Below are positions 9,271 to 17,932 of a DNA stretch of 64,000 nucleotides, piece after piece (the first letter of the stretch is position 1; every line of letters starts with the position of its first letter). Origin of the DNA: Leptospira venezuelensis (GTDB lineage: Bacteria > Spirochaetota > Leptospiria > Leptospirales > Leptospiraceae). The translations under genes were made by a program, and so were the position numbers. A model generated the notes under the pieces. It made no database searches and was not told the DNA's origin. It saw only the letters and a list, made by a program, of their open reading frames with translations. Location of the stretch: NCBI RefSeq assembly GCF_002150035.1, contig NZ_NETS01000011.1:620001-684000 (forward strand), read 5' to 3'.

Positions 9271-10050
9271 ATGTTATTTCGTTATATACAGATGACTGCG
9301 GTCACTCTATCTCTATTCATCTTTAATTGTTCTCAACTTGGATTCGTTCCTAAAGAAGAATCTTCAAATCAAATACTAATGCAAACTCTCTTTGGAATCT
9401 CCACCGAAGAAGGATGTTCGATCAAAAATCTTTCGCCCATTTCGAATACCCTCTCCTATTTAATCCCGCAAAGAATTGGCTATGATTTGTATAATTGTTC
9501 GCCTGCCGATCTGAAAAGTTTGGGATTGATTGGGAATCTATCCGAATTGGCGGAAGGCATTAGCGGAAATTCTTCGAACGCGAACTTTTATAGCTCGGGT
9601 AATATCGCTTTACCAAGCTCTAACGGCGGAACAAATCTTGAGGTTTCCTTCTCTCTAAAATCCGGAGGCAGTCTTACTACCTATGTTTATGGATCTGGAA
9701 ATCCAATCTCCGGACCAGCAATTCGTTTAAGTGATTCGAGTCGGGAACAATTCTATTCAAGTATGACCAACGATTTCGAAACGATTAGCCAAAGCACATC
9801 CGCCTTAACTTCGAATACGAATCATATATACTGTATAGACTTCCAATATGCCAACTCCGAACAGTGGATCAATGCTTGGCCAAAGAAATGTTCTCAGATT
9901 TCGCAATCCGAACGTAACTCGATGATGATGTTCCCGGTAATGCAAATGATGGATGTCCCATCCTATTCGGGAAGTCGCATCGGTTTCGTACTCAACGGAG
10001 CCAAACTTACCTCTTTTGCGATCGGATCGATTATATCACAAGTCGATTGA
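9271..10050 (+). CDS. Putative lipoprotein in the metal-efflux block
   Basis: A 259-aa protein with a lipoprotein-type signal peptide ending in FIFNC (Cys20), so probably anchored to a membrane by a lipid. The mature part is Ser/Asn/Gly-rich with several cysteines (EGCSIKN, YNCSPADL, IYCIDFQ, KKCSQIS) and a Met-rich stretch near residue 220 (MMMFPVMQMMDV). Such Met-rich segments occur in copper- or silver-handling proteins, but the function is unproven. It precedes an outer-membrane protein gene, with a hairpin between them. Confidence 0.65.
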   Translation: MLFRYIQMTAVTLSLFIFNCSQLGFVPKEESSNQILMQTLFGISTEEGCSIKNLSPISNTLSYLIPQRIGYDLYNCSPADLKSLGLIGNLSELAEGISGNSSNANFYSSGNIALPSSNGGTNLEVSFSLKSGGSLTTYVYGSGNPISGPAIRLSDSSREQFYSSMTNDFETISQSTSALTSNTNHIYCIDFQYANSEQWINAWPKKCSQISQSERNSMMMFPVMQMMDVPSYSGSRIGFVLNGAKLTSFAIGSIISQVD

Positions 10051-10061
10051 TCATCCTAAAT

Positions 10062-10085
10062 GAGGGTCGCTTCATAGCGGCCCTC
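10062..10085. terminator. Hairpin between lipoprotein and outer-membrane protein genes
   Basis: GAGGGTCGC (10062-10070), a 6-nt loop and GCGGCCCTC (10077-10085) form a 9-bp stem with one G-T pair, followed by ATTCTTGATT. It starts 12 nt after the lipoprotein stop. It may be a weak terminator or attenuator reducing expression of the downstream gene. Confidence 0.5.
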
Positions 10086-10106
10086 ATTCTTGATTCGGAG
10101 TTAAAA

Positions 10107-11267
10107 ATGAAACATTATATTATTCTTTTCCTTCTTCTTCTGCATATTTCTTTCCAAAGCCTCTTACCTGTAGAACCGGAAAATTCCAAAACGGTCATCG
10201 AAGAAGATCCTCATGCGCAACATCGTAAGGCAACCTCACAAGAACAGTCCCACAGCCACGGAACCAGAGCGGACGAAATCGCACCTGCAGGATTAATGTT
10301 TCCGCATGTTCACAAGAAAGATTCCTGGTTATTAGATTTCCGTTATATGGGAATGAACATGTCAGGTTTATTGAATGGAAGTAAATCGATGGGAACTTAT
10401 GAGGCTCTTTGGTTTCCACAATTCGACCCTAGCGTATCCATGCCAACGGGAAGTTTGTTAACCGGAGGACCGAGCATTCCCCAAACCTCCGTCAACGGTT
10501 ATCGATATATGTCCGTTCCCAAGACTATGCTCATGGAAAGTTACATGACAAGTGCAATGTACGGGCTGTCAGATGATACGATGGTAATGTTTATGGTGCC
10601 GGTCTTACGAAACCAAATGATGATGGAGACAAGTAATTTTGACTCCTCCCAAATGAAATCGGCAGGTGTCGGAGATATTTCCTTTTCAGCAGCACATCGT
10701 GTTTTCCAACGAAACAACAATGAGTTTTTCTTAAACTTTGGAATCTCCCTACCTACAGGATCAATCGATCAAAGAGATTGGATGCCGATGATGGGAGATC
10801 AAAAAGTTCCCTACAATATGCAGCTTGGGACAGGAACAATCAATTACTTACCCGGAATCGCGTATTCAGGGAAGTCTGATCGATTTTCCTGGGGTCTTGG
10901 AGCTAATGCAAATCTACGCAGTTCAAAAAACGAGAACCAATATCGTTTTGGAAATATCTATGATATTAATTCTTGGATCGCCTACTCTATCTTTTCTTGG
11001 ACGAGTATTTCAATTCGAGTTCAAGCTAGCTATTGGGAGAATATAAAAGGAAGAGACGGCTCCCTGGATCCGAAAATGGATCCACAGAATGATCCGAATC
11101 GGCAGGGAGGAAACAGAACGGACTTACTTCTCGGTATGAATTTTCTTGTAGTCGAACGGATTCGATTCGGATTCGAAACTGGAAAACCTTTCCATCAGCA
11201 TTTGAATGGGCCTCAATTGGCCATGCAAACTCTTTTCAATACCTTCCTTCGGTTTGATCTGAATTGA
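10107..11267 (+). CDS. Outer-membrane beta-barrel-like protein, His/Met-rich
   Basis: A 386-aa protein starting at an ATG 6 nt after GGAG; the longer frame from 10047 is less likely because it lacks the signal-peptide position. A Sec signal (MKHYIILFLLLLHISFQSLL) is followed by a His-rich stretch (DPHAQHRKATSQEQSHSHG) and Met-rich segments (MGMNMSG). The remainder has alternating amphipathic strands with aromatic ends, finishing in FNTFLRFDLN, typical of an outer-membrane barrel of the phenol-degradation-transporter-like type. His and Met clusters and its place in the efflux block suggest metal passage or sensing at the outer membrane. Confidence 0.65.
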   Translation: MKHYIILFLLLLHISFQSLLPVEPENSKTVIEEDPHAQHRKATSQEQSHSHGTRADEIAPAGLMFPHVHKKDSWLLDFRYMGMNMSGLLNGSKSMGTYEALWFPQFDPSVSMPTGSLLTGGPSIPQTSVNGYRYMSVPKTMLMESYMTSAMYGLSDDTMVMFMVPVLRNQMMMETSNFDSSQMKSAGVGDISFSAAHRVFQRNNNEFFLNFGISLPTGSIDQRDWMPMMGDQKVPYNMQLGTGTINYLPGIAYSGKSDRFSWGLGANANLRSSKNENQYRFGNIYDINSWIAYSIFSWTSISIRVQASYWENIKGRDGSLDPKMDPQNDPNRQGGNRTDLLLGMNFLVVERIRFGFETGKPFHQHLNGPQLAMQTLFNTFLRFDLN

Positions 11268-11308
11268 TATATAGTAAATAAAAATTTTATTTCTTGCAAT
11301 GTAATGTG

Positions 11309-11334
11309 GCCGGGTCTAAAACATCCGGCTTTTT
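11309..11334 (+). terminator. Intrinsic terminator after the outer-membrane protein gene
   Basis: GCCGGGT (11309-11315), a 7-nt loop and ATCCGGC (11323-11329) form a 7-bp stem with one G-T pair, directly followed by five T residues (11330-11334). It lies 42 nt after the stop codon, in good position to end the plus-strand transcript. Confidence 0.75.
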
Positions 11335-11392
11335 GAAAACGTGTAGTATATTATAATATTTAATCTTTCTAAATTAGCACAATTTCCGATGA

Positions 11393-11416
11393 GACAGATT
11401 CCCCATTATGGGAAGT
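11393..11416 (+). repeat. 24-nt direct repeat, right copy
   Basis: Matches 1398-1421 at 22 of 24 positions in the same orientation and lies about 50 nt before the IS terminal repeat. Together the copies flank the metal-efflux block. Confidence 0.5.
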
Positions 11417-11467
11417 TACCTATTGCATCACGTAATAATCTACTCCAAATGAATCTGGAAAATCAGA

Positions 11468-12898
11468 TAAAAATCTACTCCAAATCTTAAGAATCAAACG
11501 TATTACAATCTCCTCTTTCTATGGTTGAGGTTGCAATATGAGACTGAATCTACAGGAGAAACGAATGGTTTCCAAGATCTTCAAGGAGAGATACCGTTGG
11601 GCTTTCAAGAAAGAAAAAAGTCTGATCCTAGATGAGTTCATAAAAGTCACAGGTTACAATCGATCGTACGCGAGAACCGTTCTCCGAATTACCAAATCAA
11701 AGAACTCCAAGCACCCTCGAAAAAAGAATCCTATCTATGATGATGAAGTTAAAAAAGCAATTGAATTCCTTTGGGAAGTTCTAGATCGGATTTGTTCCAA
11801 AAGATTAAAAGCGGCCATTCCCGAAATTTTAAAACAAATCGAAGAATTTCAAAGCTATCCTTTAGAAAAGCATGTGAAAGCAAAATTACTAACAATTAGC
11901 TCCGCGACCATCGATCGGCTACTTAAACCGATCCGGTTTAAATTCAGAGGTCGAGGCACTTCTGTCACGAGACAACCTCGTTTTCTAATAGATAAAATAC
12001 CGATTAAAACCTTTGGAGAATGGAAAGATACTCCTCCCGGCTTTACTCAAGTCGATCTGATCGCTCATAATGGAGGAAATGTTTACGGTGGTTTCTTCTC
12101 GACTCTTTTTGCGACAGATGTTTGCACCGGATGGACAATTTGTATCCTAGTAAAGAATAAGACCGAATTTCAAATGCTAAAGGCATTTTCCAGGCTCCGG
12201 AAGGCTTTCCCTTTCCCATTACGAGGAATTCACTCTGACAACGGTTCTGAATTCATAAACGATACAATCTTAAGGTTCTCTGAAAAATACAAACTCACTT
12301 TCACCCGAAGTCGGCCTTACAAGAAAAATGATAACCCCCATATTGAACAGAAAAACTATTCAGTCGTTCGGAGAAACACCGGCTACTTAAGGCTTGATCA
12401 GCCCGAACACGCTGAGTGTCTGAAAACAATGTATTCTTATCTCAATCTGTATAATAACTTCTTCCTACCAATTATGGTCCTAACAGAAAAACACCGCATA
12501 GGATCTAAAGGAATTCGAAAATATGACGAACCCAAATCCCCATACGCCCGAGTATTGAATCGTAAAGAAATACCTAAAATCTCTAAGAAAGAATTGATCT
12601 CTTTCTACCAGACTTTAAACATCTTCAAACTCAAAGAATAAATTAACCTTCTCCAGGCCCAAATCGTTCGATCTGCTGCCCCTATTAGAAATCCGGTAGA
12701 AAAGGTCAAAATACGTCGAAAAAAAGGAATTACTCACACGACTCCGGTTTGGAGAAGAGAAATGAATTCCGAAACAAAAAATCCCTTTATCGAAAGGCAA
12801 CGAATCGAAGAACTTAGGCGAGCCACCCAAAAAGTCTGGAATAACAGAAAATAGTTTACTCTCTTATCTTTCGCCATGATATTTGGAGTAGATTTTTA
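11468..12898 (+). mobile_element. Insertion sequence with 18-bp terminal inverted repeats
   Basis: The ends are an exact 18-bp inverted repeat: TAAAAATCTACTCCAAAT at 11468-11485 and its reverse complement at 12881-12898. Between them lies one rve-type DDE transposase gene. A shorter copy of the end motif (AATCTACTCCAAATGAATC) sits just outside the left end near 11445, so the true left border could lie further out or hold a tandem binding site. The transposase is interrupted, so this copy is probably not autonomous. Confidence 0.8.
11538..12854 (+). pseudogene. DDE (rve-type) transposase, interrupted by an in-frame TAA
   Basis: Codons 1-367 (11538-12641) encode a helix-turn-helix N-terminus and an integrase-like catalytic core with TQVDLIAHNGG (first Asp), HSDNGSEF (second Asp) and HIEQKNY (Glu). 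The frame stops at TAA 12639-12641, then continues open and in the same frame for 70 codons to TAG 12852-12854. That stretch encodes a basic, helical tail (INLLQAQIVRSA...) typical of a transposase C-terminus. The simplest reading is one nonsense substitution in a 438-codon gene. The catalytic triad lies before the stop, so residual activity is possible. Confidence 0.82.
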
Positions 12899-12958
12899 AT
12901 TGATTCTCCACTGCCATTTTGAGCAGGTTTTTACTGAAGCAAGTCGAGTTAAGTATTT

Positions 12959-13768
12959 TTATAATAAGCGGTTCACTATGGGCAAATTTACAATATTATC
13001 TGAAATAGCAAATTTTAACTCCAATATTATACGAGATTTCTCCATCTTTGTTTCTAAATCATAGCGACCACTATCAACTTTACTCAAAACACCTTCGCTA
13101 TTCGCTCTAAAAAACCCTGGGTCAGTCCCGAAAAGCTTCTGTATATGTTCTGAATCTTTTAATTTCCCTGAAATTAGAACGAGCGCGAACGTACTATCAA
13201 TAACTTGTAAAATGTATCCAGCATTCCAGCCTACTGGGCTTGACTGAGAGACTAATTTCCTCGAGTATTGATTGTATTTACATAGCTGCCCAATATTTAA
13301 TTTTCCTTCCATTCGAAAAAGTCGAACTCGCCCCTCTACATAATCTAAAATTGATTGTGAGTCGTTTTCGTATGCATGATTTAAAGCAATCAATGCGCTT
13401 TCACTATTCTTAACTTTTTCCGAATCTGCTTTTTTCTCCTCGACCAAAACTAAATTCGATTTTATCCGCTGAAAAATCGCAGATACTTTCCCCAAAAGCA
13501 TATCAGTTGTGGGCAGAATTAAAAACGAAAAGGTTAATCCGGATAGAAATGGCAATCCGACTCTGAAACATTTTTCGACTTTCAGAATATTCAAGAACTC
13601 AGTCCAGCCGTTCACTGGATTATACTTATCAGGCCAAAACAGGCCGATGAGAATCTGAAACAACTTATCAGAGTTAATTAAGAAAAATGAAAATGCTATT
13701 GAACCAAATATTGGATGGCTAAAGCGGTCCGTAAAAGGCTTAGAAATTGTCTTCAAAAGTTCGCTCAT
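12959..13768 (-). CDS. Two-helix membrane protein, last gene of the E2-E1 operon
   Basis: A 269-aa protein with two hydrophobic segments (about residues 21-45 and 73-92), a charged coiled-coil-like region (about 100-125) and a soluble C-terminal domain of about 140 residues. It lies 9 nt after the GIY-YIG-like gene and is the last gene before the IS right end, 60 nt away. I recognise no family. Membrane anchoring plus position at the end of a conjugation-type defence operon suggest a membrane-disrupting or scaffold role, but this is inference. Confidence 0.6.
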   Translation of the reverse strand: MSELLKTISKPFTDRFSHPIFGSIAFSFFLINSDKLFQILIGLFWPDKYNPVNGWTEFLNILKVEKCFRVGLPFLSGLTFSFLILPTTDMLLGKVSAIFQRIKSNLVLVEEKKADSEKVKNSESALIALNHAYENDSQSILDYVEGRVRLFRMEGKLNIGQLCKYNQYSRKLVSQSSPVGWNAGYILQVIDSTFALVLISGKLKDSEHIQKLFGTDPGFFRANSEGVLSKVDSGRYDLETKMEKSRIILELKFAISDNIVNLPIVNRLL

Positions 13769-13777
13769 AATTTCTTT

Positions 13778-14212
13778 CTATTTAAACTTCCCACTATTAA
13801 TAATACATTCTGGTATTTTACCTTTGTGTAATAACAATATTGGCTGTAAATTTTGGTCTTCTTTACGATTCATTTCAGAAGGAAATTCTTCCATTAAAGT
13901 CTGTTCAACTCTTTCAATGGCTCCTTCAACAACCTTTCCAAGCTTTCCTAAATATAATTTCGCCCCATGCCGCAAACAACCTTCTATCCAATGCCTATAA
14001 CTTGAACCGTATCTCGGATTAACTGATTCACCATTGATTTTTCTTGGATTCCCGCCGAATACACTCTTATCCACCTTTCCCCAGTAGAATGGCTTCTTAT
14101 CCCATTCATGCAGATAGATCCCCTGAGTATGATCTTTTGCATCCTCATATTTCTCACATAGCTCCCAAATTATTTCAATACTATCTATTTGATCTAATTC
14201 GAGCTCCGACAT
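13778..14212 (-). CDS. GIY-YIG-like nuclease-fold protein
   Basis: A 144-aa protein. Residues 31-46 (GIYLHEWDKKPFYWGK) match the two-strand GIY(9-10)YIG signature with YIG as YWG, and a following helix carries SYRHWIEG (Tyr72, Arg73, His74), where the family keeps catalytic Arg and Tyr/His residues. A Glu-rich helix (about 93-112) could give the metal-binding Glu. GIY-YIG proteins cut DNA or RNA. The start has an AAGGA site 7 nt upstream. It lies in the eight-gene operon, 11 nt after the zinc-ribbon gene. The assignment is from motif pattern alone; no alignment was run. Confidence 0.55.
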   Translation of the reverse strand: MSELELDQIDSIEIIWELCEKYEDAKDHTQGIYLHEWDKKPFYWGKVDKSVFGGNPRKINGESVNPRYGSSYRHWIEGCLRHGAKLYLGKLGKVVEGAIERVEQTLMEEFPSEMNRKEDQNLQPILLLHKGKIPECIINSGKFK

Positions 14213-14223
14213 TTCTAAATCCT

Positions 14224-14454
14224 TTAATGCGTTTTTATATTAACGAAAAAATTCCCAGTATTCCAATCTAACTTAGGCTGATCCATGAAGATAGACTCCG
14301 AAGTTCGTAAGCCGCAGGAATTGCATTGGATCCAATAGTGCCATTCCCCGGCTTCTGCTTTTCTCTTTCTGAACCTAACTCCAAACCAGTTCTTACACGT
14401 TGGACATTTCTTTAAGTTTATAGACTGACCAATAAATTTCAGCATTCTAAACAA
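14224..14454 (-). CDS. Small zinc-ribbon protein, Lar-like
   Basis: A 76-aa protein with two CxxC knuckles: CPTC (17-20) and CNSC (44-47), separated by a basic stretch and an aromatic strand (WHYWIQ). This resembles the Lar family of phage restriction-alleviation zinc ribbons, although the match is to a very short domain. It would bind one zinc ion. It lies 46 nt after the NCQHF gene and 11 nt before the GIY-YIG-like gene. In this setting it may act as an adaptor or nucleic-acid-binding partner. Confidence 0.6.
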   Translation of the reverse strand: MFRMLKFIGQSINLKKCPTCKNWFGVRFRKRKAEAGEWHYWIQCNSCGLRTSESIFMDQPKLDWNTGNFFVNIKTH

Positions 14455-14500
14455 TGATAGGCATGTCTACGTAGTTAATAAGTTGTATGAAATAAAATCA

Positions 14501-14917
14501 TTATTCCCTTGTCGCCAAATAGCCAAGCCCAAGAAAAAGCAATGCGGCCCCCCAATTTCGCACGTCGTTAGATACTTCGTAACCATCGACAATCGAAGAA
14601 GAGAAATGCTGACAATTATAATTAAGCAAATCATACCGCCTATTTCGAACTATAGCATTCTTTATGTTGGTCTTAATTTGAGAGAGTAGCAATCGAGGTC
14701 GGCGAAGGCTGTAATATTTCCGTCCATCCATAAACTCATCGATTGAGACTATAGAAATATTTGATTCCGGGTGATTATGAATGACCATAATCTGGCCAAA
14801 TTCATTTTCACCTAATATGACTCCAGTATGCTTTGTTCCGTATTCTTTAGAGCGCGAAATCTCCCAACTGACAAAACGTCCCAGCGAATGGTAATTACTA
14901 TCAAAAATTTCTTTCAT
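14501..14917 (-). CDS. LRAT/papain-like fold protein with NCQHF motif
   Basis: A 138-aa protein. His30 in TKHTGVILG and Cys102 in NYNCQHF match the His and Cys of the permuted NlpC/P60-LRAT superfamily, whose eukaryotic member LRAT has NCEHF. These enzymes are thiol acyltransferases, lipases or peptidases. A C-terminal hydrophobic tail (NWGAALLFLGLGYL) may anchor it to the membrane. Its ATG overlaps the stop of the membrane-protein gene by 4 nt, so the two are translationally coupled. It is a candidate lipid- or peptide-modifying effector of the operon; this is inference. Confidence 0.6.
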   Translation of the reverse strand: MKEIFDSNYHSLGRFVSWEISRSKEYGTKHTGVILGENEFGQIMVIHNHPESNISIVSIDEFMDGRKYYSLRRPRLLLSQIKTNIKNAIVRNRRYDLLNYNCQHFSSSIVDGYEVSNDVRNWGAALLFLGLGYLATRE

Positions 14918-15642
14918 TTAATTTCTTCCTCTAATTTATAAATACTTTTAAGCAAGGCCTTTGAGTAATTGAAGGCCGTATCTTTAATTTTTGCCTTAGT
15001 CGACAAAATTGAAACTCCAATCCAATAAAGTAACGAAAATGATAAATATAATAGTAAGAAGGATAAATTTCCGTTTATAAAATAATAGCTACCAATTGCG
15101 ACGATTATTCCAGTAAGAGAATAAATGGCAAATTCTAATCGAACAGCATATAAGTTCCTCCAAAAACCGTAAGTTATATTTTCTTCTAACAATAAGCCGT
15201 TCGCCCGATTTAATTCTATTAATCTAAATATAATCGACTCCATATTATCTATATTTATTCTTTCAGGATTCTTTATATCCTTCCGGCCAAACTTCTTTGC
15301 AAGTATTCTAAGTAGCTCTTTTCTTTGTCCGTTTGAAAATGCAGCATTTTTGCCAATCAGTAACAATGACGATGGATTCCCTCCCCATTCTTTCCAAAGC
15401 ACACTTTGTATTTCTTGTCCCCTTTTTCTTACGCGGTATACTAACAAAAAAGGGATCCCGAAGAGAAAGAAATAATGTAATATAGGATATTCTTTATACG
15501 AAATATTAGAATTTAAAGCAAGTACGAGGGAAAGTGTAGCCGGAAATGTAATTATAAATGCGGGAATAAATCGAGCTCGTAAAGAGTATTCTTTATCCAG
15601 TAGTGATCTAATAAATATATCATTCATATCCGTTGCCTTCAA
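14914..15642 (-). CDS. Four-helix membrane protein of the E2-E1 operon
   Basis: A 242-aa protein with hydrophobic segments at about residues 23-43, 52-68, 173-190 and 192-212 in a 2+2 arrangement. A roughly 100-residue soluble domain, probably cytosolic, sits between the pairs. The start overlaps the JAB gene by 23 nt and the end overlaps the NCQHF gene by 4 nt. I recognise no family. Four-helix proteins serve as membrane effectors in some CBASS operons, so a similar role is possible, but no cyclic-nucleotide sensor domain is visible. Confidence 0.6.
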   Translation of the reverse strand: MKATDMNDIFIRSLLDKEYSLRARFIPAFIITFPATLSLVLALNSNISYKEYPILHYFFLFGIPFLLVYRVRKRGQEIQSVLWKEWGGNPSSLLLIGKNAAFSNGQRKELLRILAKKFGRKDIKNPERINIDNMESIIFRLIELNRANGLLLEENITYGFWRNLYAVRLEFAIYSLTGIIVAIGSYYFINGNLSFLLLYLSFSLLYWIGVSILSTKAKIKDTAFNYSKALLKSIYKLEEEIK

Positions 15643-16069
15643 TTATACCGTTTTTATCAAAAACATAATATGCCAAACCAATGGAATCGGAATCATTTAT
15701 TAGGGATGCTATAATTAATATTGGCATTGGACATGAGTATTTTTCACTTAATGCGATCCGCTTCATTGAATTAATATCAGAAATACTTGGCTTATTAATA
15801 TGAGAAGGATGAAAATGCCATTCACCGATATAAAATAAATTCTTTTGAAAGCCCTCTTCCAAAGCTTCGGCAATACCAGCTACTCCGCGAACAAAACTAC
15901 TCGGTCGATGCACAGAATCTCGGGTTGGACCAAGAGATTTTTCTACATATGCAATTCGTCCTCTTATTGAATAATTTCCCAAAATAATTCCACCCGTTTC
16001 TATTTTTTTATTCTTTATCACTTCTTTAAAAATAGAATCTTTAGTATCCGTCGATATCTTTATTAACAT
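15620..16069 (-). CDS. JAB/JAMM-family isopeptidase
   Basis: A 149-aa zinc metalloprotease of the MPN/JAB fold, the size of bacterial Cap3-like proteins. The full JAMM motif is present: Glu24 in KIETGGIILG, then His85 and His87 in GEWHFHP, Ser95 and Asp98 (HxHx7SxxD). Such enzymes remove ubiquitin-like tags from targets or mature their C-termini. It lies 33 nt after the E2-E1 fusion gene and overlaps the next gene by 23 nt. The likely role is reversing or processing conjugation by the upstream enzyme. Intact catalytic residues imply activity. Confidence 0.85.
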   Translation of the reverse strand: MLIKISTDTKDSIFKEVIKNKKIETGGIILGNYSIRGRIAYVEKSLGPTRDSVHRPSSFVRGVAGIAEALEEGFQKNLFYIGEWHFHPSHINKPSISDINSMKRIALSEKYSCPMPILIIASLINDSDSIGLAYYVFDKNGIIEGNGYE

Positions 16070-16102
16070 ACAGAAAGGGTTATTTATTACATTTATTACA
16101 CG

Positions 16103-17923
16103 TTAAGATACTTTCCTAATTCCAAGGTAATCCATATCTTCATTGATTACTTTTTCATAGACGGAGAAATGAAATTCACCAGAAGCCAGTTTCGTTGCTT
16201 TTTCAATATTCGTAATTATTGCACTCGTAAATGAAATAATATCATCTAAACGAGCTGGAAATAATGGGTCCCAACATCCTGTACCTTCTGGCCTAAAATC
16301 AGATCTATGAAGGTTTTGCTCGCTATATTCAACTTGAGCCCATTTTGCATATTCATCTCGAAAACGTTGAACCATAAACTTGGAAGATTTTGATGCGAAA
16401 AAATACAGTCTTTGAGCATTCATACCAAGGAAAACAGTTATCCATATTTTTTCTTTTTTGGGGTTATAATTTTCAAATATTGAAAGCACTGTAGCATCGG
16501 CCGAAATATCTATCAGGATATCATAAGCTCCCCAAGATTCAATATCCGGCCCTCTATGAAATATATGCGCATGAGCAGTTACCTCAACTCCGGGTCGTAC
16601 TAACTCTAATTTCTTTTTCAAAAAGATAGACTTTGGAATTCCGACTTCAGTTAATGAAGCTGAAAATCTACTTAAATTTCCCGCTTCAATCGTATCCCCA
16701 TCATGTATTTGGATTTTATCCATTCCAAGACGTACTAGATTTTCAATCAGGACTGACCCTAAAGCACCACCGCCAACGATGACCGCAGATAGATTTTCTA
16801 ACGCCAAGGATTTTCCGCGCTGAATTAAATTCCCTTTTGCCCAATTCTCGGTTTTCTGCCATGCTATATTCAAACTCGAAGCTGACTCAAATACTACTTG
16901 CAAATATTTTGATAATTTAATATTCTTTCTGGAGCCGGGAAATTTCTGGACTTCCTTAAGATCTACACTAAAAGCAATCCAAAATATTTCAGAACAAGCG
17001 TCTCCATATTTTAGCGGGACAGGAAAGCCCAAGAGTACTAATACTTTTTTTTCTTTAGATAAGCTACCCTTCACTGAAGCGGCCTTAAGCAAAGAATTTT
17101 GAAGTCTATTTAATATTTCCGGATATACATTCAACAAATCCCCGTAAGTTTTAGGAAATGCCCAGTCCTTTTGAAAAGGATACTTCTCGCATTTAACCCA
17201 TATACCGATTTTTTCTTCAGAGTTCTGGTTCAGAATCTCCTTAGACCAGTGATATAACATCACTTCATCACTATTAGTATCTAAAAACCTACATGGAAAT
17301 ATGAAATCTCTTCCTGCGTGAGGCTTTGTTTTTACATATTCAAAATAACCGAAATGTCTTGCTTCTTTGTTCCATTTTAGAAATGACTCTGTAGTTTCCT
17401 GAAATAAAATATAGAGTTCGTTCCTTGCACGCCCTGAGAGCCCAGGGATACTTGGCAGTTCAAAGTATTCTCCAGGGTTTTGTAGTTTTTTCTGAAACGC
17501 ACATTCAAGATAGGCCCTAAGACGAACAATATGACGATGCAAAACAACGCCTTCAAAATTCGAGGAGAACAAATCAGTTCTATTTTTTGCCTTATTAAAA
17601 TAATCTGCTAAGCAAACTTTTCCAGATCGGCTATTATACTCTTTATTAACAGATGAATTATCTAATTGGTGTGGGAACGTGAGATTCAATCCATTATCAA
17701 TAGCAGGATATACTTCAATTACTCCTCGAGGATAAGGATTATCGATTACAAAAATCCAATTACTCAAAGAATATTTTTTATATTGAACAGGTATATCAGG
17801 AAGATCGACTCTTATGCTTAATTCTATTCTGACTTTCTGCTTTTCTAATTCATCGATTGAGTGAACTTTAACCCAATCAAAAATATCAAGCAATTCAATA
17901 TCTTTTTTAAGCCGAAGTAACAT
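16103..17923 (-). CDS. E2-E1 fusion ubiquitin-type conjugation enzyme (Cap2-like)
   Basis: A 606-aa protein. Residues about 1-150 look like a bacterial E2 domain: a FPHQLDN turn (83-89), then GKVCLADYF with candidate catalytic Cys104. Residues about 365-600 form a ThiF/E1 adenylation domain: nucleotide loop GGGALGS (384-390), DGDTIEAGNLSRF (408-420) and a candidate E1 cysteine at 550 in GTGCWDPLF. Length and layout parallel Cap2 of type II CBASS. It would activate the C-terminus of a partner protein and join it to a target. No cyclase gene or ubiquitin-like protein lies in the operon, so the substrate is unknown. It begins 9 nt after the MBL-fold gene. Confidence 0.82.
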   Translation of the reverse strand: MLLRLKKDIELLDIFDWVKVHSIDELEKQKVRIELSIRVDLPDIPVQYKKYSLSNWIFVIDNPYPRGVIEVYPAIDNGLNLTFPHQLDNSSVNKEYNSRSGKVCLADYFNKAKNRTDLFSSNFEGVVLHRHIVRLRAYLECAFQKKLQNPGEYFELPSIPGLSGRARNELYILFQETTESFLKWNKEARHFGYFEYVKTKPHAGRDFIFPCRFLDTNSDEVMLYHWSKEILNQNSEEKIGIWVKCEKYPFQKDWAFPKTYGDLLNVYPEILNRLQNSLLKAASVKGSLSKEKKVLVLLGFPVPLKYGDACSEIFWIAFSVDLKEVQKFPGSRKNIKLSKYLQVVFESASSLNIAWQKTENWAKGNLIQRGKSLALENLSAVIVGGGALGSVLIENLVRLGMDKIQIHDGDTIEAGNLSRFSASLTEVGIPKSIFLKKKLELVRPGVEVTAHAHIFHRGPDIESWGAYDILIDISADATVLSIFENYNPKKEKIWITVFLGMNAQRLYFFASKSSKFMVQRFRDEYAKWAQVEYSEQNLHRSDFRPEGTGCWDPLFPARLDDIISFTSAIITNIEKATKLASGEFHFSVYEKVINEDMDYLGIRKVS

Positions 17924-17932
17924 CTTGGTTTC

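Noticed and set aside
11538..12854. Selenocysteine or programmed readthrough at the transposase TAA
   Set aside because: The stop is TAA, not TGA, and no recoding structure is apparent; a nonsense mutation is simpler.
14224..14454. Phage Lar restriction-alleviation gene as proof of a prophage
   Set aside because: The zinc-ribbon similarity is very short, and neighbouring genes are defence-like rather than phage structural genes.
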